From Anaerophaga thermohalophila DSM 12881 (lineage in GTDB: Bacteria; Bacteroidota; Bacteroidia; Bacteroidales; Marinilabiliaceae), in contig NZ_AEWI01000012.1 of assembly GCF_000191885.1 (NCBI RefSeq), positions 1 through 64,000 of the forward strand: a stretch of 64,000 nucleotides of DNA. Direction: 5' to 3'. A program made the position numbers and the translations under genes. The first letter of the stretch is position 1, and every line of letters begins with the position of its first letter. Shown piece after piece: positions 54,503-62,309 of this stretch. Under the pieces are notes generated by a model. It made no database searches, had not been told where the DNA came from, and was given only the letters and a program-made list of their open reading frames with translations.

Positions 54503-55615
54503 TTATTCCTTGAAAAATTTTTTGATTTTATCTACAATGAATTCGATCTCGGTTGATGTCAACTCAGGAAACAAGGGCAGGCTGATTAGCTCATGCGAAA
54601 ATTGCGTGGCTTTCGGAAAGTCGCCGGGTTTGTATTCCAGGTATTGATAAGCTTTAAGGTTTGGCAATGCCACGGGGTAATGAATTCCTGCATCAATTCC
54701 TGCATTTTTTAAATAGCGCAGCAAATCGTTGCGATATTCTGTATCCACTCTTATGGGATAGATGTGAAACACATGTTCGGCCCCTTCACGGATGGGAGGC
54801 GTAACGATTTCTTCTGTCCGGGAAAGCTGTTTTGAGTATTCCATGGCAATTTCCTGTCGTTTTTTGGTCCACTCCGGCAGGTATTTCAGCTTAACATTCA
54901 GGATGGCGCCCTGTATGCCGTCCATCCGGCTGTTAATGCCTTCGAAATCATGTTCATATTTATTGGTGCGCCCGTGATTCGCGAACATTTTTGCTTTCTT
55001 GAAAAGCGTTTCGTCTCTGGCTGCCAAAGCTCCGGCATCGCCATAGGCGCCAAGGTTTTTGCCGGGGAAAAAACTAAAGGTGGCAAAATGTCCGAACCCT
55101 CCGGGAGGCGTTCCGTTTAGTCCGGCCAGAACCGCCTGAGCTGCATCTTCAACTACAAAAAGATGGTGCTTTTCAGCCATTTCCATAATGGCGTTCATAT
55201 CTGCCATCTGTCCATACAGGTGGACGGGAATAATCGCTTTTGTTCGTGGCGAAATTTTTTCTCTGATATCATCGGGGTCAATTCCGTAAAAGTCGTCACA
55301 ATCGGCGAAGACAACCCTCGCACCGGTCATTGTAATCGCTTCGGAGGTAGCGATAAAAGTGTTGGCTGCGGTAATTACTTCATCGCCGGGGCCAATCCCA
55401 AGGGTTTTCAGTGCAATATAAAGTGCGTCGGTTCCGTTTCCTACACCCACACAGTGGGGCATACGGGTGGATTTGGAAAAATTTTCTTCAAATTGTTCCA
55501 CAAACGGGCCACGAATAAATGATTTCTGTTCAAGAACTTTTGCGATGGCCTCATCAATTTCATCTTTTATGTTGTCGTATTGACGATGCAGGTCGGTTAA
55601 TAAAATTCTTTCCAT
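54503..55615 (-). CDS. DegT/DnrJ/EryC1-family sugar aminotransferase (WbpE/FdtB-like)
   Basis: A 370-aa PLP-dependent sugar transaminase. Seen are GNGTDALYIALK (60-70), GDEVITAANTFIATSEAI, VHLYGQMADM, the cofactor Asp in VVEDAAQA (about 157), the Schiff-base Lys186 in FFPGKNLGAYGDAG, and NSRMDGIQGAIL. It transfers an amino group from glutamate to a keto sugar nucleotide. With the adjacent NAD-dependent dehydrogenase and hexapeptide acetyltransferase it fits the 3-amino branch for UDP-2,3-diacetamido uronate sugars (WbpB-E-D), although a dTDP-3-amino-fucose type cannot be excluded. Confidence 0.85.
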   Translation of the reverse strand: MERILLTDLHRQYDNIKDEIDEAIAKVLEQKSFIRGPFVEQFEENFSKSTRMPHCVGVGNGTDALYIALKTLGIGPGDEVITAANTFIATSEAITMTGARVVFADCDDFYGIDPDDIREKISPRTKAIIPVHLYGQMADMNAIMEMAEKHHLFVVEDAAQAVLAGLNGTPPGGFGHFATFSFFPGKNLGAYGDAGALAARDETLFKKAKMFANHGRTNKYEHDFEGINSRMDGIQGAILNVKLKYLPEWTKKRQEIAMEYSKQLSRTEEIVTPPIREGAEHVFHIYPIRVDTEYRNDLLRYLKNAGIDAGIHYPVALPNLKAYQYLEYKPGDFPKATQFSHELISLPLFPELTSTEIEFIVDKIKKFFKE

Positions 55616-55659
55616 TTTGACAGGTTTTGCCGGCTTTACATTTAATAAATTCTTCTGAT

Positions 55660-56127
55660 TTACTCTGATGATTTAAGAAAACGGGCGGGATTTCCGGCAT
55701 AAATTCCCGGACGTTCAATATCTTTAATGACGACTGACCCGGCACCAATGACTGTATGGTCGCATATACTTACGGGCAAAATGGTTGCATTGGAACCGAT
55801 GGAGACGTTGTTTCCGATAGTTGTTTTTCGCCAGAGGCTTTTATTGCCGCATGCGGGGCCTCCGATACTAAAGGTGTCGTTGATGAACATCACGCCGTGG
55901 CCGATAAAACAATTCTTTCCGATTGATACCAGTTCGCAGATGAAACTATGTGATTGTATGCGGGTTTTGTCCCCGATGGTTACATCTTTCTGTATTTCAA
56001 CAAAGGGGCCGATGAAGCAATCATTCCCGATTTTGCAACCGTATAAATTAACCGGCTCTACGTATTTTACATTTTTACCAAAGGTAACCTCTTTTATTCC
56101 GGATTTTAACGCGGTTGGTTTAGTCAT
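55660..56127 (-). CDS. Left-handed beta-helix sugar N-acetyltransferase (WbpD-like)
   Basis: A 155-aa hexapeptide-repeat acyltransferase. Repeats such as IGNDCFIGPFVEIQKDVTIG, IGKNCFIGHGVMFIND and IGNNVSIGSNATILPV form the beta-helix, and the end GIYAGNPARFLK closes the family pattern. It probably acetylates the 3-amino group made by the neighbouring transaminase using acetyl-CoA. It sits 44 bp upstream of the aminotransferase and 48 bp after the oxidoreductase in one operon. Confidence 0.85.
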   Translation of the reverse strand: MTKPTALKSGIKEVTFGKNVKYVEPVNLYGCKIGNDCFIGPFVEIQKDVTIGDKTRIQSHSFICELVSIGKNCFIGHGVMFINDTFSIGGPACGNKSLWRKTTIGNNVSIGSNATILPVSICDHTVIGAGSVVIKDIERPGIYAGNPARFLKSSE

Positions 56128-56175
56128 TGGCTTTAGCTTTTTGTTGAACAGACAGAGTTGGAATAAGAATCGGTG

Positions 56176-57192
56176 TTACTTCGCTTTGGAATATATTTTA
56201 TCAATTATTTCTACTGTTTTCAAACCTTCGAAACCATTAGTGGCAATCACCCCTTCACGGGTTAATACGCTCACCAGATTTTCGTAAACCTTATCATGAT
56301 TCGACATAGACCCCTGATAGGTTCCGTAGTCGTTGGGTTGCCGACTTTCTACGAGGTTTTCGATACGAAAATCCTTTATGTTCTGATATTCCAGTTTATT
56401 CAGGTATTGACCGCCAATTTTAACGGTTCCTTTGTCTCCGAAAACCGTAATTGAACCTTCCATGTTTTGCTGATGACTGCTTACCGTATAGTTAATTGTA
56501 CCTATTGCCCCGTTGTAAAATTCCATGGCGACTACCCCGGTGTCTTCAAAATCGATGATGTTCTGATGGGTGAAGTTTCTTGTAAAAGAGCGAACAGATT
56601 TGACATCGCCGATGAGCCAGTAAAGAAGATCGATGAAATGGCTGAACTGTGTAAAGAGCGTACCACCGTCCATCTCTTTAGACCCTTTCCAGTTGCTTTC
56701 TTTGTAATAACTTTCATTACGGTTCCAGAAGCAACTAAGCTGCACATTAAAAATTTTTCCCAGACGGTCTTCTTCTATTGCTTTTTTTAATGCTTCAACG
56801 GGTGGATTAAACCGGTTCTGTTTGACGATGAAAAGACGACGATTGGCGTGTTCGGCCTCATTGATCATATTTCCACAATCCTCAACAGAAATAGCCATCG
56901 GTTTTTCGCATAGCACGTGATACCCGTGTCGGAGGGCGGCAATTGTATGGTCGGCATGCAACCCGTTGGGTGAGCAGACCGACACCACATCCATTTTTCC
57001 TTTATTTTCGGTCAGGAATTTTTCCGTGTCCGACCATGCTTTGCATCCATATTCGTCGGCCAGATTTCCGGCTTTTTCAATATCGATGTCGCAGGTTGCG
57101 GCTAATTGGCCGTTATTGGCAATATGTTTTGCATGACGATTAGCTATTCGGCCACAGCCGATGATCCCAAAACGAATCAATTCTGTATGCAT
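56176..57192 (-). CDS. Gfo/Idh/MocA oxidoreductase (WbpB/WlbA-like)
   Basis: A 338-aa NAD-dependent sugar dehydrogenase. The Rossmann start is FGIIGCGRIANRHAKHI (8-24), the Gfo/Idh hallmark is CEKPMA (Glu96, Lys97, Pro98), and the substrate domain includes KQNRFNPPVEALKKAI and DGGTLFTQFSHFIDLLYWL. This combination resembles WbpB/WlbA, which oxidises the 3-hydroxyl of UDP-GlcNAc uronate. It is the first gene of the oxidoreductase-acetyltransferase-aminotransferase-glycosyltransferase operon. The wbpA dehydrogenase is not in the window. Confidence 0.85.
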   Translation of the reverse strand: MHTELIRFGIIGCGRIANRHAKHIANNGQLAATCDIDIEKAGNLADEYGCKAWSDTEKFLTENKGKMDVVSVCSPNGLHADHTIAALRHGYHVLCEKPMAISVEDCGNMINEAEHANRRLFIVKQNRFNPPVEALKKAIEEDRLGKIFNVQLSCFWNRNESYYKESNWKGSKEMDGGTLFTQFSHFIDLLYWLIGDVKSVRSFTRNFTHQNIIDFEDTGVVAMEFYNGAIGTINYTVSSHQQNMEGSITVFGDKGTVKIGGQYLNKLEYQNIKDFRIENLVESRQPNDYGTYQGSMSNHDKVYENLVSVLTREGVIATNGFEGLKTVEIIDKIYSKAK

Positions 57193-57210
57193 TTATTTGT
57201 TATTTTATGA

Positions 57211-57231
57211 AGTGCCCGGTATTTGGGCACT
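57211..57231. other. Hairpin in the leader of the sugar operon
   Basis: AGTGCCC/GGGCACT forms a 7-bp stem with a short loop just upstream of the oxidoreductase start codon. On the plus strand it is followed by six T, so it could stop antisense or incoming plus-strand transcription; on the minus strand there is no T-run. Confidence 0.4.
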
Positions 57232-57242
57232 TTTTTGTGCTG

Positions 57243-57329
57243 ATGAATCCGCATTAACAAGGAGTTAACTCCGGCACGAAAATTTAAAACGCATTGAATT
57301 CGACAAAAATATGTTTTTTATACCTCACG
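57243..57329. mobile_element. Class 1 MITE, half copy
   Basis: About 85 bp match the second half of class 1 in inverted orientation (GCATTAACAAGGAGTTAACT, AATTTAAAACGC, ATATGTTTTTTATACCTCAC). The first half is missing, and the end is degenerate. Confidence 0.65.
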
Positions 57330-57537
57330 CAATCATGTAAAATTGATCTTACGTTCAAAAAATCAGGATAAAAATTGAAAGTATAAAGATAATGACAATA
57401 TTTTGAAACAATACTCCGTTAAACTTTTCCAGATGTCAGGTCATTAATTGTATAAAGATTTAACGATGCAAGTCACAACTCTTTCATAATAAAACTTTGC
57501 GTTATTGCGTTTAGACTTTTTTTAGCGAACTATTGTT

Positions 57538-57678
57538 GAGCCCGGTCTAAAAAGCATCTTTATTGCCAAACTCGTTGTTGTTTTAAATTTTTGCATCCTC
57601 ATTAACAACAAGTTAACTCCGGAACAAAAATTTAAAACGCCTTGATTTTGACAAAAATATGCTTTTTATACTGCACTC
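57538..57678. mobile_element. MITE-like palindromic element, class 1, copy 7
   Basis: A 141-bp copy with exact 6-bp flanking repeats ATTGTT (57532-57537 and 57679-57684). It runs from GAGCCCGGTCTAAAAAGC to GCTTTTTATACTGCACTC. It lies about 90 bp upstream of the flippase gene. Confidence 0.92.
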
Positions 57679-57769
57679 ATTGTTGAAAAGCATTTTCAGT
57701 GAATAAAACGTATCATATCCTGTTTTAATCTGTAGTTTCCTGCTATTTTTGCTGAAAATATCTTAAGCC

Positions 57770-59233
57770 ATGCAGAGCCAGACCCGGTTTATTTTCAAGC
57801 AAGGTATTATTTATGGTATTGGCAATATCGTTGTCAAGTTGAGCGGTGTCATCCTCATACCGCTTTATCTTCGATATATTAATGAATCGGAATACGGTGT
57901 GGTTACCTTGTTCGAAACCATTTTTCAGTTCATCCTGATTTTATCGAGTTGGGGTGTTAAGGGTGGTTTCATGCGATGGTATCATGATATGGATGGCGAC
58001 CGGGAAAAGAAAAAACTCTTTTTTACGACCTATTCATTCAATTTTATAACCACCTTGCTGACTGTTCTTGTTGTTGGGTTTGTCATTTTCAGGTTTTCAG
58101 ATGAGATTTTCCATTACGAATTGTCGCCATCAATCATTCTTTATTTTATTTCCGCCTCTTTTTTTCGATTAATGTTCGAAATGCCGCAATATCTGCTAAA
58201 GATAGAACAAAAAGCTGTTGCGCAGACATGGTGGGTATTTTTGAATGTAGTTCTGTTGATAGGAGCCACCTTCTATTTCCTGGAGGTAAAAAAGATGGGT
58301 TTGGAGGGAATTTACCTGGCACAGCTGGTTGCTCATTTGGTTACTTTTCTGATGTTTATTCCTCTGACAATCAGAAACATTGATTTAGGATTTAACCGGT
58401 CTGTTCTTAAAGAGATGCTTCATTATGGTCTTCCACTGGCGGTGAGTAATATTCTAACCACGGTTTTAACACTAAGCGACCGGCACATGATCAATCAGTA
58501 CCAGAACCTTGGTGAAGTAGCCGGATATGGCATGGCATTTAAGGTATCCAATCTGGTACAAATGGTTATTGTAGCGTCGTTCATCACCGGGTATACCAAT
58601 TATTATTTCAAAACCATGAACGAACCGGACAGCAGACGTTTTTACGAAAAAATAGTTCGTTATTTCATGGTGGTTATTTCATTTGGCGGACTTGGAATTG
58701 TCTTGTTTTCGCCCGAGATTATCTATGTTGTGACGATGGGGAGTGAGTTTTTCCAGACTTCCGTGGTTATAGTACCGGTATTAATGGTAGGAATGATCTT
58801 TTCGGCGATGCGTCAGATTTTTACTTTACCCCTGAACAAGCACAAACGTACCCGTCGTATTTCATTAATATTGATACTGAGCGCTGTCATTAATCTTATC
58901 GGGAATTTTATTTTGGTGCCTTCCATCGGCAAGATGGGAGCTTCTGTTTCTACTGTTGTTGCGCAGTTCTTTGCTGTTGCATGGTTTTTCATCGAGGTCA
59001 GAAAGACCGAACCTTTTCGTTTTTCTCTTCCATCTAATTTCGCGCTCCTTGTAATTTGGGGTGTGTTGGTTTATACCGGCATGCATTTGCCTCATTGGCC
59101 ATTTTTCTCCCTTGTGCTCTTAAAAGTCACTTTGTTGCTTTTCTTTGCCGGTGCATTGTTTGCTACCGGTCATATCAAACGGGAAGAATTTACTGAGTTG
59201 AAGCGTATCTATAGAAAGGTCAGGGGCCACTAA
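57770..59233 (+). CDS. Polysaccharide flippase (Wzx/MATE-like)
   Basis: A 487-aa membrane protein with about fourteen hydrophobic helices. The start FKQGIIYGIGNIVVKLSGVILIPLYLRYINESEYGVV (in parts) is the standard N-terminal pattern of Wzx/polysaccharide-biosynthesis exporters, and DRHMINQYQNLGEVAGYGMAFKVSNL the central one. It would flip undecaprenyl-linked oligosaccharide across the inner membrane. It is divergent from the sugar operon. The long MITE-bearing intergenic region between them must carry both promoters. Confidence 0.88.
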   Translation: MQSQTRFIFKQGIIYGIGNIVVKLSGVILIPLYLRYINESEYGVVTLFETIFQFILILSSWGVKGGFMRWYHDMDGDREKKKLFFTTYSFNFITTLLTVLVVGFVIFRFSDEIFHYELSPSIILYFISASFFRLMFEMPQYLLKIEQKAVAQTWWVFLNVVLLIGATFYFLEVKKMGLEGIYLAQLVAHLVTFLMFIPLTIRNIDLGFNRSVLKEMLHYGLPLAVSNILTTVLTLSDRHMINQYQNLGEVAGYGMAFKVSNLVQMVIVASFITGYTNYYFKTMNEPDSRRFYEKIVRYFMVVISFGGLGIVLFSPEIIYVVTMGSEFFQTSVVIVPVLMVGMIFSAMRQIFTLPLNKHKRTRRISLILILSAVINLIGNFILVPSIGKMGASVSTVVAQFFAVAWFFIEVRKTEPFRFSLPSNFALLVIWGVLVYTGMHLPHWPFFSLVLLKVTLLLFFAGALFATGHIKREEFTELKRIYRKVRGH

Positions 59234-59295
59234 GATTTTTATCCGGGGGAAGGAAAGATAAGTTATTACCATTTGTCACAAATCCGTCTGTTTTT

Positions 59296-59583
59296 TTGAT
59301 GATAACCATTATCGGTATTCCTTTCGGTCTTCAGACGCTTAAACTGGGACTTCTTGCGCTTTGGCCTTTCAGTCAGAAAGTAGTGCCGTCTCCCTCAAAC
59401 GGAGGTTGCTTAAATACCGTTATGAACATTATCTGGATTTTGTTTGGCGGGATTTGGATTGCAGCGACACATCTTATTTTTGGTCTTCTTCTGGCCATTA
59501 CTATTATTGGCATTCCTTTCGCCAGGCAGCATTTGAAACTGGCCGGGCTTGCTCTGACACCTTTCGGGCACGAAGTTTTATAA
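59296..59583 (+). CDS. YccF-domain membrane protein, shortened at the N-terminus
   Basis: A 95-aa protein containing two YccF-type repeats: ITIIGIPFGLQTLKLGLLALWPFSQKV (3-29) and MNIIWILFGGIWIAATHLIFGLLL...ITIIGIPFARQHLKLAGLALTPFGHEV (about 43-93). Normal YccF proteins begin with an extra hydrophobic helix before the first repeat; that helix is missing here, and the upstream in-frame sequence (LLPFVTNPSVFL) does not supply it. The gene is thus a shortened form or a 5'-deleted remnant. The role of YccF is unknown. It sits between the flippase and PfkB kinase genes on the same strand. Confidence 0.7.
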   Translation: MMITIIGIPFGLQTLKLGLLALWPFSQKVVPSPSNGGCLNTVMNIIWILFGGIWIAATHLIFGLLLAITIIGIPFARQHLKLAGLALTPFGHEVL

Positions 59584-59626
59584 AAATGCCCATCTTTGCA
59601 TCTTCAAAAAGAAAAAAGAATGGCGT

Positions 59627-60607
59627 ATGAGTAAGGTTATCGGTATGGGCAATGCCCTTGTAGATGTTTTAACAATGCTTCAGGATGATACTGTTCTGTC
59701 CGGGTTAAAGTTTCCCAAAGGTTCCATGCAATTAGTGAATAGTGAAGATGTGGGTCGTGTTTTACTGGCTACACGCAATTTTCCAAGGCGTCAGGCCTCA
59801 GGGGGATCCGCTGCAAATACCATTCATGGTCTGGCATGTTTGGGCGTTCAAACGGCTTTTTTAGGGAAAATAGGCAGAGATGAATGGGGTGATTTTTTTC
59901 GTTCCGATCTTGAAAAGCGAAATATTAAACCATTGCTTTTAGAGGGGACACAAGAATCGGGGCGTGCTTTCGCATTGATTAGCCCCGACTCGGAGCGTAC
60001 CTTTGCCACATATCTCGGAGCTGCTGTAGAGCTTGAGCATCACGATGTAGGCGATGATTTGTTTGATGGCTACAACATTCTCCACATCGAAGGGTATCTT
60101 GTGCAAAACAGGGCTTTGATCCGACGTGCTCTTCAATTGGCGAAGTCCGGGGGGCTTCAGGTTTCACTTGATCTGGCCAGTTTTAATGTGGTTGAGGAAA
60201 ATCTTGATTTCCTGCACGAAATGGTCGAAAACTATGTTGACATACTTTTTGCCAATGAAGAAGAAGCAAAAGCTTTTACAGGGCTGGCAGAGGAAGAGGC
60301 GCTGTATAAAATTTCAGAGTTTTGCGAATATACTGTCCTGAAACTTGGTAAGCGCGGCTCTTTAATAAAAAATGGTGATCAGATAATAAAAGTTCCCGCA
60401 ATTAAAGCCAATAGTCTGGATACCACGGGTGCAGGCGACCTTTATGCTGCCGGTTTTTTGTTCGGACTGATCCACGGCTTACCACTCGAAAAATGCGGTC
60501 AAATAGGTTCTCTCCTGGCCGGGAAAGTAATCGAAGTCATCGGCCCCAAACTTGACGATGACACATGGGAAGAGATTAAAAGACTGGTGATGCGATGGAT
60601 CAATTAG
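59627..60607 (+). CDS. PfkB-family carbohydrate/adenosine kinase
   Basis: A 326-aa ribokinase-like sugar/nucleoside kinase. Visible are GMGNALVDVLTML at the start, the first signature GGSAANTIHGLACLGVQTAFLGKIGRDEWG (in parts, about 60-88), and the ATP/active-site signature SLDTTGAGDLYAAGFLFGL with the catalytic Asp at about 272. The sequence style is that of adenosine-kinase-like members common in Bacteroidota. It follows the YccF-like gene by 43 bp. Substrate not determined. Confidence 0.88.
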   Translation: MSKVIGMGNALVDVLTMLQDDTVLSGLKFPKGSMQLVNSEDVGRVLLATRNFPRRQASGGSAANTIHGLACLGVQTAFLGKIGRDEWGDFFRSDLEKRNIKPLLLEGTQESGRAFALISPDSERTFATYLGAAVELEHHDVGDDLFDGYNILHIEGYLVQNRALIRRALQLAKSGGLQVSLDLASFNVVEENLDFLHEMVENYVDILFANEEEAKAFTGLAEEEALYKISEFCEYTVLKLGKRGSLIKNGDQIIKVPAIKANSLDTTGAGDLYAAGFLFGLIHGLPLEKCGQIGSLLAGKVIEVIGPKLDDDTWEEIKRLVMRWIN

Positions 60608-60805
60608 GGGAATAAGTCATTTGAATTATGATGAAGCACGATGAATTAGCATGATTCCCCTGCTATTTTTATGGTGATTTGTATCGCAACTCCTTCAAAA
60701 ATAATTTTTTGCATTTAGTATTTTTGCATCAGTATAAAATCAGTATAAGTTATTGGTCTGATGCATCTTATCATACTTTAATTGGTGTTGGATAATTAGA
60801 TGTTA

Positions 60806-60872
60806 GATTCTTCGGTCCGCTCAGAATGACAGACTGTCTGATGTCATTCTGAGGAGGTAACGACGAAGAATC
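60806..60872. repeat. 67-bp palindromic repeat (GATTCTTCG...CGAAGAATC)
   Basis: Arms GATTCTTCGGTCCGCTCAGA and the complementary TCTGAGGAGG..CGACGAAGAATC flank TGACAGACTGTCTGATGTCA. The right half recurs at window positions 1-54. A diverged relative may lie at 12178-12222. This type of palindrome is widespread in Bacteroidota intergenic DNA. Confidence 0.7.
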
Positions 60873-60962
60873 TGTTCTCTGTTTTTGATTTCTTTGATGA
60901 TTAGAGGTTAGATGGTGTTTATACATCTTCTTTTGTGACCAACCTTGTCATGTTCGTTTCAG
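60826..60962. repeat. Dispersed repeat copy (pair with 1-132)
   Basis: This overlaps the right half of the palindrome and continues through a spacer into TTCTTTTGTGACCAACCTTG and the REP-like end CATGTTCGTTTCA. It is nearly collinear with window positions 1-132. The rest of the 464-bp gap upstream (60608-60805) contains a diverged REP spacer and no gene. Confidence 0.72.
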
Positions 60963-61037
60963 CTGACTATTGAAAAAAGTGATGCGTTTCTAACCCCGGA
61001 TGCATCTTTTATCATTTTTTTATAAGCCGTTGTCAGT

Positions 61038-61045
61038 TAACTTTG
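61038..61045 (+). promoter_or_regulatory. Candidate -7 box of kbl
   Basis: TAACTTTG fits TAnnTTTG, 26 bases before the kbl ATG. The -33 position is T-rich without a clear TTTG. Confidence 0.5.
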
Positions 61046-61071
61046 TCTGAAACCATTAAAAATCACTGCTT

Positions 61072-62259
61072 ATGTACGGGAAATATAAAGCACATCTGCA
61101 AAAAGAACTGGACAATATTCGTGAATCGGGTTTGTATAAAAAAGAGCGGGTTATCACCACCCCTCAGGGAGCAGAAATAGAGGTCACTACCGGAGAGAAA
61201 GTACTCAATTTCTGTGCGAATAATTATTTGGGACTTTCCTCACACCCAAGGGTTATTGAGGCAGCCCATAAGGCATTAGACTCCCGGGGTTACGGGATGT
61301 CATCGGTTCGGTTTATATGTGGAACGCAGGATATTCACAAAGAACTGGAGGCAAAAATTGCGCGCTTTTTTGGGATGGAGGATGCTATTTTGTACGCCGC
61401 CTGTTTCGATGCCAACGGTGGCGTATTTGAGCCTTTGTTTACCGATGAGGACGCCATTATTTCCGATGAATTGAACCATGCCAGTATTATTGACGGGGTG
61501 CGGCTTTGCAAAGCAGTACGTTATCGGTACAAGCATGCAAATATGGATGATTTGGAAAATCAGCTTAAGAAATCGCGGGCACAGCGGTTCAGAATTATTG
61601 TTACCGATGGTGTATTCTCAATGGACGGAGATATTGCCCCGTTGGATAAAATATGCAATCTGGCAGAACGTTACGATGCCATGGTGATGGTAGACGACAG
61701 TCATGCTTCGGGCTTTATCGGAAAAACAGGACGCGGCACTCACGAGTATCATAACGTAATGGACCAGGTAGATATCATTACCGGAACGCTTGGAAAAGCG
61801 CTGGGCGGTGCGATGGGTGGTTTTACTACAGGGAAAAAAGAAATTGTTGAATTGCTTAGGCAGCGCTCACGTCCTTATCTTTTCAGTAATTCATTGGCGC
61901 CGGCCATTGTCGGAGCTGCTTCCGAAGTTTTTGATATGCTCAGCGAGTCCTCCGCTCTTCGCGACAAGCTGATGGACAATGCCGACTATTTCAAAAGAAA
62001 AATTTCGCAAGCCGGGTTCGACATTAAACCAACCAACTCTGCCATCGTGGCGCTAATGCTTTACGACGCCCAATTATCTCAGGATTTTGCCGCCAGGTTA
62101 CTCGAAGAAGGCATTTTTGTGACCGGGTTTTACTATCCGGTAGTACCCAAAGGGCAGGCCAGAATCCGCATCCAAATCTCGGCAGCCCATGAAAAAGAAC
62201 ATCTGGATAAGGCCGTCGATGCTTTTGTGAGAATCGGGAAGGAACTGGGAGTTATCTGA
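61072..62259 (+). CDS. kbl: Glycine C-acetyltransferase (2-amino-3-ketobutyrate CoA ligase)
   Basis: A 395-aa alpha-oxoamine synthase. Motifs: NFCANNYLGLSSHP (46-59), GYGMSSVRFICGTQDIHKELE, SDELNHASIIDG, VDDSHASGFIGKTGRGT, and the Schiff-base Lys242 in ITGTLGKALGGAMGG. With threonine dehydrogenase it converts threonine to glycine and acetyl-CoA. tdh is not adjacent. The very close relation to the Kbl consensus makes other oxoamine synthases (BioF, SPT) less likely. Confidence 0.93.
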   Translation: MYGKYKAHLQKELDNIRESGLYKKERVITTPQGAEIEVTTGEKVLNFCANNYLGLSSHPRVIEAAHKALDSRGYGMSSVRFICGTQDIHKELEAKIARFFGMEDAILYAACFDANGGVFEPLFTDEDAIISDELNHASIIDGVRLCKAVRYRYKHANMDDLENQLKKSRAQRFRIIVTDGVFSMDGDIAPLDKICNLAERYDAMVMVDDSHASGFIGKTGRGTHEYHNVMDQVDIITGTLGKALGGAMGGFTTGKKEIVELLRQRSRPYLFSNSLAPAIVGAASEVFDMLSESSALRDKLMDNADYFKRKISQAGFDIKPTNSAIVALMLYDAQLSQDFAARLLEEGIFVTGFYYPVVPKGQARIRIQISAAHEKEHLDKAVDAFVRIGKELGVI

Positions 62260-62309
62260 TTGGGGCAATTGGTGTCTGGTCATAAAGTTACGACTCATCC
62301 ATTTTGACT

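Noticed and set aside
57211-57237. Hairpin plus T-run as a terminator for a plus-strand gene
   Set aside because: No plus-strand gene ends there; the left neighbour starts on the minus strand, so only a leader hairpin or anti-sense stop can be proposed.
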